This document shows positions 44,266 through 56,469 of a stretch of DNA of 64,000 bases, piece after piece. The translations under genes were made by a program, and so were the position numbers. The notes beneath the pieces are model-generated. The model did not search any database. It was not told where the DNA came from and saw only the letters and a program-made list of their open reading frames with translations. The stretch comes from Ascarosepion bandense. Taxonomy: Eukaryota > Mollusca > Cephalopoda > Sepiida > Sepiidae. The stretch is from assembly GCA_037127315.1 (NCBI GenBank), contig JBBBDQ010001454.1:608501-672500 (forward strand), written 5' to 3'. Numbering within the stretch: the stretch's first letter is position 1; every line of letters begins with the position of its first letter.

Positions 44266-44499
44266 GGGTTATTAGAGAAACACATGCAGAAATCAGCCAC
44301 TTGAATAAGGCACTGAGTGATTGAAAAATTCATGATATGGACACCAGCAAGATCTGTGACACAGCTTTTCAACTCTCATATGAGTTGAACAGTTGTGTAA
44401 ATATTAAGAATATTTTAGCAGTTTTCCACTAGACGTAGAGATGTACAAAGAACTCATATTTTGTCCTGATTAAAGGAAATATTTGCCTGCCTGTTGTTG

Positions 44500-44504
<5 letters not shown>

Positions 44505-44546
<42 letters not shown>

Positions 44547-44547
44547 A
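44505..44547. repeat. (AT)n(GT)n microsatellite
   Basis: About 16 AT units and five GT units. Confidence 0.95.
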
Positions 44548-44689
44548 GTGTTAAATTGCAATGATGCTTAGTGCTAAGATTGCTGTTTTTCAATGATTTA
44601 CTGGTAGCATGGCATTTTTGACAATCAGCTTTTTTATCATAAAGTACTTGATATCGAGATAGAACCTTGATAGTATTGTGTCACTTAAC

Positions 44690-44882
44690 TGAGCAGAGAA
44701 GTGTGTCACCTAATTGAGCAGAGTTATGCCGACTTTGGTGTTTCATGAAGGTATTATTGTGATGTCATCACTCTTCAGGGCTTTTGTTTTCTCTGCTGAA
44801 GAGTGAAGACATCACAATAATGCTTTTATGAAACTTTGAAGTTGGCATAAATCTGCTCAGTTAAGTGACACACTTCATCACA
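44690..44882. mobile_element. Palindromic foldback element
   Basis: Inverted arms of about 85 bases. On the left are 'agtgtgtcacctaattgagc', 'tattattgtgatgtcatcac' and 'ctcttcag'; on the right is their reverse ending 'gttaagtgacacacttcatc'. The loop is only about 10-20 bases. An (ATCT)n and (AT)n microsatellite follows immediately. No coding capacity. Confidence 0.8.
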
Positions 44883-44886
44883 TTGT

Positions 44887-44887
44887 T

Positions 44888-44951
<64 letters not shown>
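44887..44951. repeat. (ATCT)n(AT)n microsatellite
   Basis: About eight ATCT units then about 16 AT units. Abuts the right edge of the palindromic element. Confidence 0.95.
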
Positions 44952-44956
<5 letters not shown>

Positions 44957-45110
44957 TATTTTTTAGAACATGTACCATTTTGTAGTAGTTTGTACATGTT
45001 CTAAAGTAAATATTAATAATAAATTTTCATTGCTCTATTTTTATATTGAGCACTGTTTTAAATTAATGTTTGGAACATTGCAATTATTTTCTTCATTCCT
45101 TATTCATTTG

Positions 45111-45112
<2 letters not shown>

Positions 45113-45158
<46 letters not shown>
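45113..45158. repeat. (AT)n microsatellite
   Basis: About 22 AT units. The flanks 44952-45112 and 45159-45300 are unassigned. Confidence 0.95.
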
Positions 45159-45162
<4 letters not shown>

Positions 45163-45304
45163 GCTTGCATGAAACTTTTATTTATCATTTTCTTTCAAAT
45201 TAAGATATTTAAAAAGAATGCAAATACATTCATGAAAAACGCAACTGAACTATTTTAATAAGGAAAATTTAGTGTTTAATACATTAAAAAAACACATCAG
45301 TGGT

Positions 45305-45830
45305 AGTCATGTGTATACTATATAGTGTGTCATAGTGGAGAAGCTTGCTTGTTTTGAGGAACCTGAGTGCAATGCCATCAGGAATTCCATCTCCTGATAG
45401 GGTCACCCATAGTAGTAAGAATTCAGGGAAGAGACCAGACTAAGCATGATCTAATGGTAGGTGGTTAAGGTGATGTTCTATGTACAAGAACAAGCCAGTA
45501 TCCTGATGCAAGCTGTCATCAGGAATCTGCCTGTCAAGCCCTGATTTAACACAGTGGATTGTGTCAACTGAAGTGTGTATACCATGGTGGTGACCCCTGA
45601 AATGCCTCAAACAATTCAGAGCCAAGAAAAGAACAAATTGGAGAAGAGTATTCCATGCAAAAACAACATTCTTCAAAAACACCAGAAGACAAACAGAAAA
45701 GATGAAGAGAGTCCAAAGAAACGCTAAAACTCTCCATCCCCCTGAACTCTATTACCCTACTATGAGGTGGCTGTAGATGTCTCTTCAGATTGTAAGACTT
45801 ATTTAACACAGAAGAAAGTATCTATGAGAA
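45305..45830. other. Less AT-rich island, probably old repeat, unassigned
   Basis: Visibly richer in G and C than its surroundings. Overlapping minus-strand frames (45440-45682, 45564-45809) show no domain. 'catcaggaattccatctcct' and 'catcaggaatctgcctgtca' share a core 'catcaggaat'. It may be an untranslated piece of a retroelement. Not called as a gene. Confidence 0.35.
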
Positions 45831-46049
45831 CCCCAAATATTCAGAAATGAGTTCTTGCTTTGGTAACTTAAATAAATAATAAAAAGTGTGATTTGAAACA
45901 GGAAATAACAAATACATTTTCTCCATATTAGTATTAGTCAGCCAAATGAAGCAATGCCAAACTTTTCAATGATCTACATAAACACATCAATAAATTTCTA
46001 GTCTATAATTATGAAGAATAGCATTTATTTTCCCTGTGAATTTCTGGGA

Positions 46050-46462
46050 TGAGGTGTTATTATTTATAATGCTTATATTCTGACTATTTTCCTCATCTTT
46101 GTTGTTCCTATCACAATGTTTTGACCATTGTGTACCCTGGTCTTCCTCAGGTGTATTATCCATCTGGGTAACCTACAAGGAATTCTGCTCTATGGGATGG
46201 TGACCTGGGGATTGTGAGTCAGTCCCTGGAGCAAGCAGTGTGTACTTGCACTTAGTGTAAATGTGCGATCAGTAACTGGGCAGTAGCAAATAAAAATAAG
46301 AACTACACAATATCCCCAGATATGGCAGTAAAATGAGAACAGTCTACCTCTGTAGATTCAATAAAGGGTTTTGTTCAATATACACCTGAAGAAGGCTGGA
46401 GAATACAACAGTCAAAATATTATGATAACAACAAAGTTTGAGGATGGTAGTCTGAATTTAAA
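46050..46462. mobile_element. Palindromic element, family P, copy 3
   Basis: The left arm is about 46055-46165, the right arm about 46370-46460, inverted. The left arm, read on the minus strand, has CTGAGGA (46150-46144), a perfect 4-bp stem GACC/GGTC around a 12-base loop, and AAAA (46122-46119) in place of GAAA. The right arm has CTGAAGA (46386-46392) and 'tcaaaa'. The spacer differs from copies 2 and 4 and has no clear tRNA-like module. Confidence 0.7.
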
Positions 46463-46839
46463 TAGTGTAAATATGCATTTATTTTATTATAACAAATATT
46501 TATTTTTCAGTGTAATCTTTTCCTTGTCGAGGAACTTCATTTAGTAGTGAATATTTATCAAGTAGATAAAGCGATGCAGTAAAAATTTCAGAGTAAAGAT
46601 TCATGTAATGGCCATGTGTCAGACTGTAGACGTACTATTGTAATTATATTGTTGAGATTTATAATAAATATTTCAGGTTGTTTACGAGTAAATCTGTTTC
46701 TGTTTTGATTGGCTTTCTTTCATTGTTCATAGATTTTTACAGAGAATGAAAACTATTTTTGTAGATACATTAACGTTAGAATTTTATGCATTCACTGATC
46801 ATTTTCCTTATTGATTTTTGTCTTGGTCTTCTGTTGCAG
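46463..46839. other. Unassigned DNA before candidate exon
   Basis: No repeat recognised. The last 25 bases form a pyrimidine-rich acceptor-like tract. Confidence 0.4.
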
Positions 46840-46873
46840 ATGAATCTCAAAAGGCAAGCTGGACTGTTGCAAG
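46840..46873 (+). other. Candidate 34-base exon
   Basis: The segment is preceded by a long pyrimidine-rich tract ending ctgttgcag and followed by gtaggaaa, a near-consensus donor. One reading frame is open (GAATCTCAA onward gives ESQKASWTVA) and another also is. The best splice-site pair I noticed in the window, but a 34-base open frame proves nothing. No neighbouring exon identified. Confidence 0.2.
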
Positions 46874-47058
46874 GTAGGAAACCATGCCAATGTTTTTGCG
46901 TCTTAAAGCAAAGCCACAGATAACCTGAGTCTAGAAGCCATAATCATCACAAAAAGCTGCTCAGAAAAGTTCCCTTTTCTGTCCATGTGCCAAAAGACCA
47001 TTGATTTAATTGGTTAAGAGATTTGTAGGTTCAGATACATGAAGTTGTGCTGTAATGG

Positions 47059-47100
47059 ACACACACACTCACACACACACACACACACTTTCTCTCTCTA
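47059..47100. repeat. (CA)n and (CT)n microsatellite
   Basis: (CA)n with one interruption followed by (TC)n. Confidence 0.9.
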
Positions 47101-47319
47101 GTTATTTTTTCTTTGCTTTATTTATTTTATTTATCTCTGTCTATCTCATTGTTTATCTCTTTCTCTATCATTGCTTGCATTTCTCGAACTGATCCCATTA
47201 CAGTTGTTCACATTTTGCCTTTCTTTAAGGCATTTTCAAATTCCATTGCACTCATAAAATTCTTAAATGTTTTTCTTAAGAATGCATAAAAATAATTTAT
47301 TATTTGTATTTTGCTTTTA

Positions 47320-47695
47320 TCTCATCTTATTTGCTCTTTTTTTTTTCCTCATATCTTTTCATCTCTTTTCTTTTCCTACCTTTCCTCACTTAAACTTTTT
47401 TTTACTCTTTGGATTATTTTTCTTTCATTTCTCTCTTTTTTTTTCTTTTCCCCACCCCTCATCCATTTAACTTTTTCTTCAACTCTTTCTTTTTTCCTCA
47501 TTTCCTAAAGTTTTCCAATTTGGAGTTTTTAATTTTTCTTTCTTTTGTTTTTTTTTTTTCCATTGATATTTTTTGTCTTATTTTTCTTTTAAAGCTTTTA
47601 TTAACAAATTTCTTTTGCACTTTTTATTTAAAAAAATTAAAAAACAATTCCTCAGCTTTTATTTCCTTTTAGTATTTTATTCTTCTCTCCAATCT
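47320..47695 (+). repeat. Polypyrimidine-rich tract
   Basis: About 370 bases strongly biased to T and C on the plus strand. Open frames here (47267-47470, 47311-47508, 47409-47672) are Phe/Leu/Ser-rich artefacts of that bias and not genes. Confidence 0.85.
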
Positions 47696-48674
47696 TCAAT
47701 TGTCTTTTTTATTTTTATTGTGTTGTTCTCTCAAGATGTTATAAAGCAATGAGTTGATATTTTCATGAAAATCTTTTGGAGATAACTTGGTGAAATTGTT
47801 TCCTTTTATTGTATATTGAAGATTCTGCAGATTCAACTACAGATATTACCAAGATTCTGCATTTGAAAACTAATTATCTTTTTTCTCATACTATTTCTCT
47901 TATATTTATTTTCAAAGAGATTTTGAATGTTCATGTTTAAATGCCTGTATATATTTTTTGTTATGCAATCACAATCATATTGAGGGAGAATATCTTGTAG
48001 TATTGCTCAACTGATCAGAAGTTATGGAACTGCTAAGCTCATGATATTAACCCATTACTATCTAATACTTTCAAGATAGCATATTGGGAATAATTTCAGT
48101 CTGGATTTATTGAAGAAGAATTGTTCTTTTTGTGGTATCAGTAAATTGATTAATAAAATATTTCTGAAATGTACCATGTGGCAAGAATAAATTATTTCTT
48201 TTTAGTTTTGTATTGCTTTATCACATTGCTTATTTTAAAAATTCTAATTCATCTAAGCAACTGAAAAAAAAAAAAATTAATAAAAATATTCTCCCATGGC
48301 TTCTATAAAATTCTTTACCATTGGAATCAAATTGTCCATTTCTTTCCCCAAAAATGTGCAATTCGAAGAATACTTGATTAATTGAATGCTTTCTGAATTT
48401 GATGCTTTCCAACTAAATAGTCTAAAGTCTTGTAAAAAAAAATAGTAAGCTATATATTAATTGAATAGGCAAGTTGCAATAATTAATATCTATATCTTCA
48501 ACAGATTCAACTTTAATAACAAGGGCAGGTATACATGAAAAGGTCACTTTTTTTTTTAAAGCACATGATCTTTTTTTTGCACGTCTCGAATGTTACAAAT
48601 GAGGTATTTCAAGCTGTTTTACATTTCTAAGAGAATCAGAGCACACACATATAAATTTTTTTAATATTTGACTA
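47696..48674. other. AT-rich non-coding DNA, unassigned
   Basis: No gene or named repeat. Confidence 0.45.
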
Positions 48675-49692
48675 TGTTTTTGTGATGAGGTATTTATATT
48701 ATTTATAATCTTTTACTCAGTGTGTCTCAAAAATTTCAACTGTCTCATCATGATTGTAAGTATAAGTGTCCTTACATTTTCTGTTTTTCTTTAAAACATC
48801 TTTGTTCACATGTTAAGTCCATGGTATTCTCAGCATCTGTCTGTAGAACCATGTTTCTGTCTCTTCTTCAGTAATGAATTTGTTCAGCATTTAAGGCTAT
48901 AGGTTGATAGATAGTTCAGCACTCTTTTTGTTTTTAACAAAATTTTGCATTTGTCTTAATACTTTTAGTTGTTGAAAAGCATCTTTCTTCTGAAACACCT
49001 TTAGATTTCTGTTATCAGTTACTACCTTACCCAGATATTGAATTTCTGAATCTGTTTGAGTTTTGCATCTCAAATTGATAACTCACAACAAGGCCATCTC
49101 TTTTGTTTATCATACATTCTGTTAACTTTTAGTCCTTTCTTCTCATTTTTCATTACTGCTTTGTCTAGAAGTTTGTGCAGTTTTCTTTCTGAGTTTTCTT
49201 TCTGAGTTTGCTATTAGTACAGTATCCTGTGTGTATCTTAGTTTTGTTAAGCTTGTGTCTGCTGACAATAAACCCAGATATTTCTCATTTCTTATAAGAT
49301 AGCCTCACTGTATAGATTGAATTAATCTGGTGTGTAGACAGCTACCTGTCTTAGGCTTCTTTGTAATTTCATATACTTGCATTTTTTTATTTACATGCAG
49401 GTAGTTTGTTCCCAAAGTTCAAGATTATTCTTGTATTTTTCCCTTATAAAGCAAGTTTTTGTTGCATATTTAAATAGGTCTTTGTGTCATACTTTACCAA
49501 CTGCTTTTGTGTAATTTGTGAAACACAGATAAAAACCTTTGTATTTAGATTGCTCTCTCTGATGGTATTCTGATCATGAAGATAGCATTTCTTGTGTCAG
49601 TGTTTTGAAAAAAAGCCACACTGTTGTTGCTCATCTTTCTGGTCTAATTCCACTATCAACTCAGTTCATTAAAAATCTAATGATGATTTAAA
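48675..49692 (-). mobile_element. RTE-type LINE, ORF2 3' part, heavily decayed
   Basis: Plus-strand text follows the reverse of the RTE ORF2 end seen at 23745-24540: 'atggtattctcagcatctgt' and 'tagaaccatgtttctgtctc' (compare 23939-23980), then 'ttgaatttctgaatctgttt' (compare 24459-24490). It continues upstream into RT-like text to about 49690. The left edge (48675-48710) resembles the outer end of family P ('gatgaggtatttatattatt'). Confidence 0.65.
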
Positions 49693-50275
49693 AATAGGTT
49701 AGTTAAGAAAAAAATTAAAAATATCATTGTCCAACCTATTTCTCAAAATCAGTATTTTGATGTTTGGTCACTGAAGTATTGATTTTGGGAAGTAGGTCAG
49801 GCCAAGAATATTTTCAGCTCCTCTATATGTTGTTATTGATAATTGATTTTTCAAACTACTCGGGAACTAGAATACAAACATATTCTATATATATATATAA
49901 ACTGTTTTTGTGTTTTTCATTTTCACTAAAGAATTGATTATGCAGAATAAAGCTATTATTGTTTTAAGCTATTGAACCTTTTCTTCTTCTTATTTTCCAT
50001 TTGCTACAACCTTTCAATCCATTCCACAGCCTTCTTCAGGTATATATTCACTTGTTTTTTTTTTTTAAGTATTATTTGCCAATACTCTAAAAGAGAAATA
50101 TGGTGACTGATGTACTAATCACCCCAACTCCATTTCTGACAAACATTACATCAATGCATATAGCATAAGCAGTTTTATATTTGATAAATTATATTGTTAA
50201 TCTTTATTTATTTCTTTTCTAAGCAAAGAAGTTCACCTTTATCCACAAGGCCACTCTTTTAGATTCTTTTTACAT
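49693..50275. other. Unassigned DNA with single family P-like arm
   Basis: At 50012-50039 (minus) CTGAAGA (50039-50033) and GAAA (50015-50012) flank 17 bases. This is like a lone arm of a family P-type element, without a good hairpin between the boxes. Nothing else recognised. Confidence 0.35.
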
Positions 50276-50279
50276 TAAT

Positions 50280-51280
50280 ATAAGTGTCCCCCAGGGCTCT
50301 ATCTTTGACTGCTTTTGTTCTTAATTGTCATCAACGACCTTCTCACTCTCATCAGTTCTCGACCTGGTATCTATGCTGGTGGCACAACTATTTATTCTTG
50401 TCTTAATGGTAAGTCTGATAGGTTTGATAAGGTTAAATTGGCAGCTGATTTGGATAATGACCTTCAATTTGTTGTTAACTGAGTCTAGCAATGGCTTGGT
50501 TATTTTAACACTTCCAAATCAAAACTGGTCTCTTTTAATCATCTTAGAAAACCTGCCTTGCATTCCATCAGCATGGCTGATTCTAACCTCCAGAAGAGTG
50601 ACTCATTGTATTTCCTTGCTATCATGTTTTTCATTGACATGAAGTAGAATAATTATATTGAACCAAATGCCAAGTCTGCTACTATAAATGTTGGTTCATA
50701 ATAATTCTTTCCAGAAACTATCAAACACTTTCCTAATTCTGTATAAATGCTGTTCATCCATGCATTGAATATTATTGCTACATCTAATCTGTTGCTTCTG
50801 TATCTAGAGATTCTTGACAAAGAAGCTTCTAGAATGTTGTTTCTAACCTGGTATTTCAGCTTCAGTCATTTTCCCACCACCATAACATAGTTTCACTGTG
50901 CCTTTTCAATAAATATTTTCATGGCAAATGTTTTGATGAGCTTACCTTTTTCGTACCTTGGCTTTACTAATTTAAGTTTAGTATTAGATTGTCAACTTGG
51001 TCTCATCATTTTACAATAGAAATTGCTAGATGTAGTTATAAGTCTGTAACAGTTTCTCCTTTCACACTTTTTACTTGTGGAACTCTCTTCTGGCTTCTTG
51101 AATTCCAGTCAACTTTGATCTTCAAAAATTTGAATGCAATGTCAATTGTTATCTTGTTTTCTTAATTTCTTTTTATTGTTTTCTCCCCCTTATACGGTTT
51201 TTTATTCTTTCACACTCAGTAGCTCTTCCTTATTAGTGGTTTTATTGCTTTCCTTGGGGTGAAATGTTTACCCTAAAATA
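50280..51280 (+). mobile_element. CR1/Jockey-like LINE (family A), RT to 3' end
   Basis: Begins in the reverse transcriptase with a PQGS block near 50289-50300. The catalytic YADD is changed to YAGG (about 50374-50385, 'tatgctggtggcacaact'), so both catalytic Asp residues are lost. Reads through 'KVKLAADLDNDLQFVVN' and the C-terminal part to the tail 'gctttccttggggtgaaatg' (51247-51268). Confidence 0.8.
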
Positions 51281-52310
51281 AGGTCAGTTCTTTAAAATTT
51301 CTTAAAAATTTTTTACAGTTTGCTATGATTTGAACCTTATTGAAGATGGGGTTGGTGTAGTTCATGCTCCTTCCAAATTGGACCTGCCATACCATATTTT
51401 GGTATCTAACTACTAGATATAGTTTTTTTGTGTTTTATATGTTGGATGAGGGTCTCTATTCTCTTTTTATATTTTCTTCCATGGTTGCATCAAATGTTTT
51501 ATCTCTGGTTATTGACTTTTTCATTATAGTTAGGTGGTTACAAAGAGTTGTTATGAAGTTGAAAAACTAATGTTAAGTGGCTGAACAAATTTGTAGATAT
51601 TAATTCACAAATCCTTTGGATTCATTCAGCACATCATTATCTACAATTTCTTTTCTTTGTTAATCCACTTTAAATTCTTAATATTTCAAAAAATTAGTCC
51701 GCATTCCTTTTTACAGATATTATATGGAATGCATAGTTCATTTGGAAGTGAATTGAAAAGAAAGTAGATTATATTGAAAAATATAAATTTGCTGCAAAAA
51801 AAGTGCTTTTTTTTTGTCATGATGCTACAAATATTGACAAACCTACATAAATGCATCTTGTTAAACAGTTTTGCACCATTTTCTTCAGAGAATATAGTCA
51901 TGTTGCAGACAACTAAGATTTAGAAGAGGGATCTTATTTGTCTTCACTTTATTTAAAAAGTATTTACCAGTACTTGATTTTATCTTCTTCACATGAACAC
52001 TTTAAAAATTTTAATGTATAATAAGCTGAACATAGAAAAAACCTTTTAAAGTTCCTGCTGCTGGCATTTTTGCACTTATGTGTACTTATATGTTGAACAA
52101 TTCATTCATTTTCTTATTTCTTAAGTTATCAATAATGGTGCAATTTATGTGTTATATTTGTTTAAATCATAAGGAGATTGTTCTATTGTCTGGAACTGTG
52201 GTTTACAATAATTATTAAAATTCCGTTCCTTTTACTTTTTATTACATTAAAAAAAGATGCCTGTATTCCTCAGTATTACTTTCTGATATTTAGTCATTTA
52301 ATATTATTTA
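51281..52310. other. AT-rich non-coding DNA, unassigned
   Basis: No gene. Small open frames at 51364-51570 (plus) and 51686-51901 (minus) have no domain. Confidence 0.45.
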
Positions 52311-52314
52311 CTGG

Positions 52315-52642
52315 ATAGGGTGTGCGTTGTGGTGCAGTAGATATTAGCTTGGAATGAGAAAACGGAGAGTTGAGTTTGAATCCGAGTTGAACTTGTTTGC
52401 ATGCACTTACGTGCAAATACCCTTGGGGAAAGTATTAATCTATTTCTTCTGCTTCCAGTTATGTATTGAATAGCAAGACAGATTTGGCTCTATAGCCTTG
52501 GTTGGTAACCAGTCTATGTATAAAAATTGGCAAACTACTGCAGGGAAAATCTGCCTAGTCAGTGATGGATCGAAAGAGACATGATCATCCAAACATGTAT
52601 CACATATTGCACTTAACTGATTGGATAGGAACAAAAATAGTT
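52315..52642 (+). mobile_element. tRNA-derived SINE, family S, copy 2 (best preserved)
   Basis: A-box-like TGGTGCAGTAG (52330-52340) and B-box-like GAGTTTGAATCC (52372-52383). The body matches copy 1 throughout: 'atacccttggggaaagtatt', 'ggctctatagccttggttgg', 'catgatcatccaaacatgta', 'ttgcacttaactgattgga'. Confidence 0.85.
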
Positions 52643-52830
52643 CTCTCTGTTTAATCTGAATAAGTTTATAGATGCAAGCAAAAGAAATTCTTGTTTACAT
52701 TTTTATTTACCAGCTGATGTCATTTTTTTTTTTAAGAACAAAAACATATCAGTATTAAAAGAACTGATACTTTTTTGTACATTTAATGCTGATGCTCTTT
52801 ATTGTAATAAAGAACATTGTATATTTATTT

Positions 52831-53100
52831 GTGTGTGTGCAATATATATATATATATATAACGTAGAATATTTGCTATTTAAGTCAAGTAAATTCCAATA
52901 GAGACGAACTCAAAAGAACTCAATGTTAGATTTATTTAATTTAATAGAATAATATAATCTAGAAAAATTTTAGATATTCTACAATTTCATGGCTAATACA
53001 TATTTTGCAGGCAAACCTGCTCATCAGATCCAAATGATACAACAGTTAATATTCAAAATAATTCAGAAAAAATGTATTTTTTCTGGATTATTTTGAATAT

Positions 53101-53143
<43 letters not shown>

Positions 53144-53158
53144 CACACACACACACAG
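52831..53158. mobile_element. Palindromic element, family Q, copy 2, with microsatellite ends
   Basis: The outer ends are themselves an inverted repeat: GTGTGTGTGCAATATATAT at the left and its reverse at the right (about 53131-53153). Inside, 52880-52950 matches family Q copy 1 (18850-18920). A hammerhead-like motif lies on the minus strand: CTGATGA (53027-53021), a perfect 5-bp stem GCAGG/CCTGC with loop TTTG, then AAAA (53006-53003) in place of GAAA. An additional 25-30 bp hairpin pairs 'gttaatattcaaaataatt' (53045 onward) with its reverse ending 53104. Confidence 0.7.
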
Positions 53159-53700
53159 TCATGCTCATAGAAAGAGACAAAATAGTGAGGCAGAGTTAGC
53201 TCAGTTCATTCTTTTTGCTACAAGTTATGAAAACTATTGCCACATGTTTGCTCAGAAACAGTGTCTTATTATTTAATTTTTTTGCAGTAATTATGTTGTC
53301 AAGTTGGGAAGAATATATATCTTCTCTATTATAATAAAGATTTATGTATTTATTTATATAAATATATATATTTCTCTCTCATCACACTCAGGGTTTTGGA
53401 TTATTCTGTTTATTTTTCTTATGTGTTAATGTAAGATACTCAATAGAAGGTATATCAATATAAATGTTGCTGTCATTTTAGACGGCATATCAATATAGAT
53501 ATTTTACTGTAATTTTTTTACAGCACAAGCCCACAAGTACATGATGAGTTTTGAAAAGTTCTGTCTGACACGAGCCTACTCTTATACTATAATAAGTCAC
53601 TTAGAAGGTGGGTTTTTGAGAGGCATTTTAGTTTTCTATTTGGAAAGAATGCGAGATTAATCCAGAAATTATACTGGTAGTAAACAACCTGCATATGAAT
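53159..53700. other. AT-rich non-coding DNA, unassigned
   Basis: No gene or named repeat; a short AT run near 53355-53371. Confidence 0.45.
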
Positions 53701-53704
53701 AGAA

Positions 53705-54040
53705 AATGAATTTAGTATATATACAAAAATAAAACAGGGTGTAAACAAGGATGTGTCTTCTCTCCTGATTTATTCAACCTTGTACCATGAGGCTATACTA
53801 AGGCAGCTGGAAACTCTACCAGGATTTATTTTCAGTGGGCGTAATCTTAATGATATAAGATATTCAGATGACTCTCTGTTAATGGTTGACACAGAAAGAA
53901 AATTACTTGACCTCCTAGACAAAGGAAAGTGAGAAAATAATGCCTAGCCATCAACTGAAAGAAAATAGAAAGTATAGTTGTCATCAATAAAAAAAATCCC
54001 AAGATGTAAACTATGAATTAGAGATGTCAGCATCAAACAT
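53705..54040 (+). mobile_element. RTE-type LINE, RT fragment
   Basis: Translation includes GCVFSPDLFN, then after a frameshift 'LETLPGFIFSGRNLNDIRYS' and DDSLLMVDT, with the catalytic box YSDD instead of YADD. Continues 'ERKLLDLLDKGK' to a stop. Joined at its right to a reverse SINE. Confidence 0.75.
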
Positions 54041-54049
54041 GTCAGTTAA

Positions 54050-54318
54050 ACACCATACGTGATACACACTTGGGTGATTATGTCTCTTTCAATCCATGAC
54101 TGATTAGGTAGATGATTTTCTCACGGAAAGGCTGCTATATCTTTCTGTAGTAGACCGGGTGCCAGCCAAGGCTATAGAACCAAATCTATTTTGCTATTCA
54201 ACACATAGCTGGTAGGAAAAGAGATGGATTAATACCTTTCCCAGGGGTATTTGAGTGTACGTGAATCAGACTCAGCTCTCCGATTTTTCATTTCAAGCCA
54301 ATATCCATTGAAGAATAG
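54050..54318 (-). mobile_element. tRNA-derived SINE, family S, minus orientation
   Basis: Reverse of copies 1 and 2: 'cttgggtgattatgtctctt', 'gccaaggctatagaaccaaa', 'taatacctttcccaggggta' and a degraded head at 54270-54310. 54318-54375 then matches the RTE-associated tail at 57805-57865 ('acagccatgattactcat', 'acatagaagaaga'). Confidence 0.7.
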
Positions 54319-54375
54319 GAGGTTGTGGACAGCCATGATTACTCATATCCTGAAAGGATGTGGAACATAGAAGAA

Positions 54376-56465
54376 GATATGCATCAGAGCATATACAGGG
54401 CTGCAGATAGATAAAGCTTCTCTTTACAAGTAGATATTGTTAACATTTGACATACTTTCACATCTCATTTGGTTGATTACTGATAGTATCACACTGCCAC
54501 TTTCATAATATAAAGTTGTTCATCTAGCATCATTCCTTCAAACAGTTGCACATCTAACCTGTTTATCAATTATTCTCCATTTCTTTCAATTCACATATTT
54601 GTAAAATCTAAAATTCTGAAATGAGATCAGATTCGATTTACTCATTCATTGAAAAAAAAACCATAGCTGAAAAGGCTCTAAACTTAATAAAACAAAGTTT
54701 TTTCATCAAAATGTTTGTTATTATTCAGAGGAAAGATCAAAGTATTTTTCAGTAATTTAAATTTTTTTTAAATCTCCTCTAACATATTTGAAATTTTGGT
54801 TAAAAATCATTTTTTTTTTCATCAGTGAGTGACCAAATTTTTACTCAAGTTTATTACTATGGTAAACGTAATATTATGAAGCTCATTTTTTTGGTAGTGA
54901 AAAACACATTAAATTGTAAATTCTTTCAAAAATCAAATAATTCTCTGATTTTAATGACACTTTTAGGACTTACAGATAAATGAATTTTTTTTTAAAACTA
55001 TTATATTTAGAAAATGTTTAAATTTTTTAAATTTTTTTTATATCTGTTACCCTCCCACACACACCTCCAATTAATTTCATGAAATTTCTAGACATTCAAT
55101 ACTGTCTGTAAATTTTGTTTTATTAGTTAAATACATGATTCCTTACGGAATGTAAATTATATATTTTTTAAAAAAGTAGCTGTATATCCAAAAATCTTCT
55201 CTGAATAGTAAAATAAAAAATGCATTAAAACTACACCATTTTAAATTTAGATAAGCTTTTAATTACTCTTATAAATAACATATGCTAAGGATATTATATT
55301 CTGAAGAAAAATAATTTTTTCAAAGAATAATGAATTTTTACATGAATTGTTTTCATTTTCCTTTGTTAATTTTAATGCTTTATAAAGTTTCAAACATCTC
55401 TTAAATTTCTTCGTCATTGTGTGTATTTGATTATTAAGTAAAGACTATATTTACTAAATGAAAATTGAAAAGCTTAATAAAAATTTTGTATTAAGATTTT
55501 TAAAGTACTTTCTAGATTTATTTTTTTACATAAATTTCCTCTTTTTTTTTTTAATATGGAATCTCATAAGTGTCATATTAAAAGGTCACTTAATAAATAA
55601 GATAACTTTACCATGTCATAAACATCATGATAACAATTATTATTAATAATAAAGAATAATATGAAAAATAGATATTAAAATTATGAATTAATCAATATCA
55701 TAACATTTCATAAATTGAATTATCACTGTCATGTTATTTAATTTCATTATCTCAGTTATTATATTTAAAAATTAATTTAAAAGTAAGTTTTGTATTTTTT
55801 AATTTTTATTTTTCAGAAAGCATCTTCAAACGTAAGGCTGTAAAGCTAAACTAGCTAAAATTCAATAGAACATTAGATAATTGCTAAAAATATGTTAAAT
55901 TTTTAATTTTGCTATGTTGTTAAAAACCAAAAATGAAACATTCACCTAGGTTGCATAAATTTATGTCACTTCAATTCTGGACAGGCATACTTGGCTTTTT
56001 TAACATATCTAGCTGTCAACAATCAATAAACACATCAGAAAAACAGGATCACTGTGATTTAAGAAATGCTTTTATGCTACATTTCAGGAAGTAAACAAGA
56101 AATGTTTGTTTCAAATCAGATTAATGTAACTTTAAATTTGCTGATTTTCTTAAAATAACATATCAGTGATCTATATTTTATTTTTTCAAGATTTTTAAAA
56201 CCGAGAATTACAAATGTGTCAATTGCTTAAAAATTACTGAAAAAGTAAAAGATTTTAAAACCTCAAGAATTTTTGATTCCAATCAATATAATTTGTTTGA
56301 AATAAACCATTATATTCTGTTTACTAAAATAGTAAATTTAATCATTTAGCTTTCAATTAAAGCTAAACTGAAAGCTTCAAGAAAGCTTTTTTATTTATTA
56401 AAATTCACTTTAAAATGTAGGTGTCAAAAATGAGCAAAGCTACCTAGATTAGATCCTTAATATTG
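54376..56465. other. AT-rich non-coding DNA, unassigned
   Basis: About 2.1 kb of very AT-rich sequence with no recognised gene or repeat. The open frame 55458-55646 has no domain. Confidence 0.45.
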
Positions 56466-56469
56466 TTTT

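Noticed and set aside
47267..47672. Three overlapping plus-strand open frames
   Set aside because: They are produced by a T/C-biased tract; products are Phe/Leu/Ser runs with no domain.
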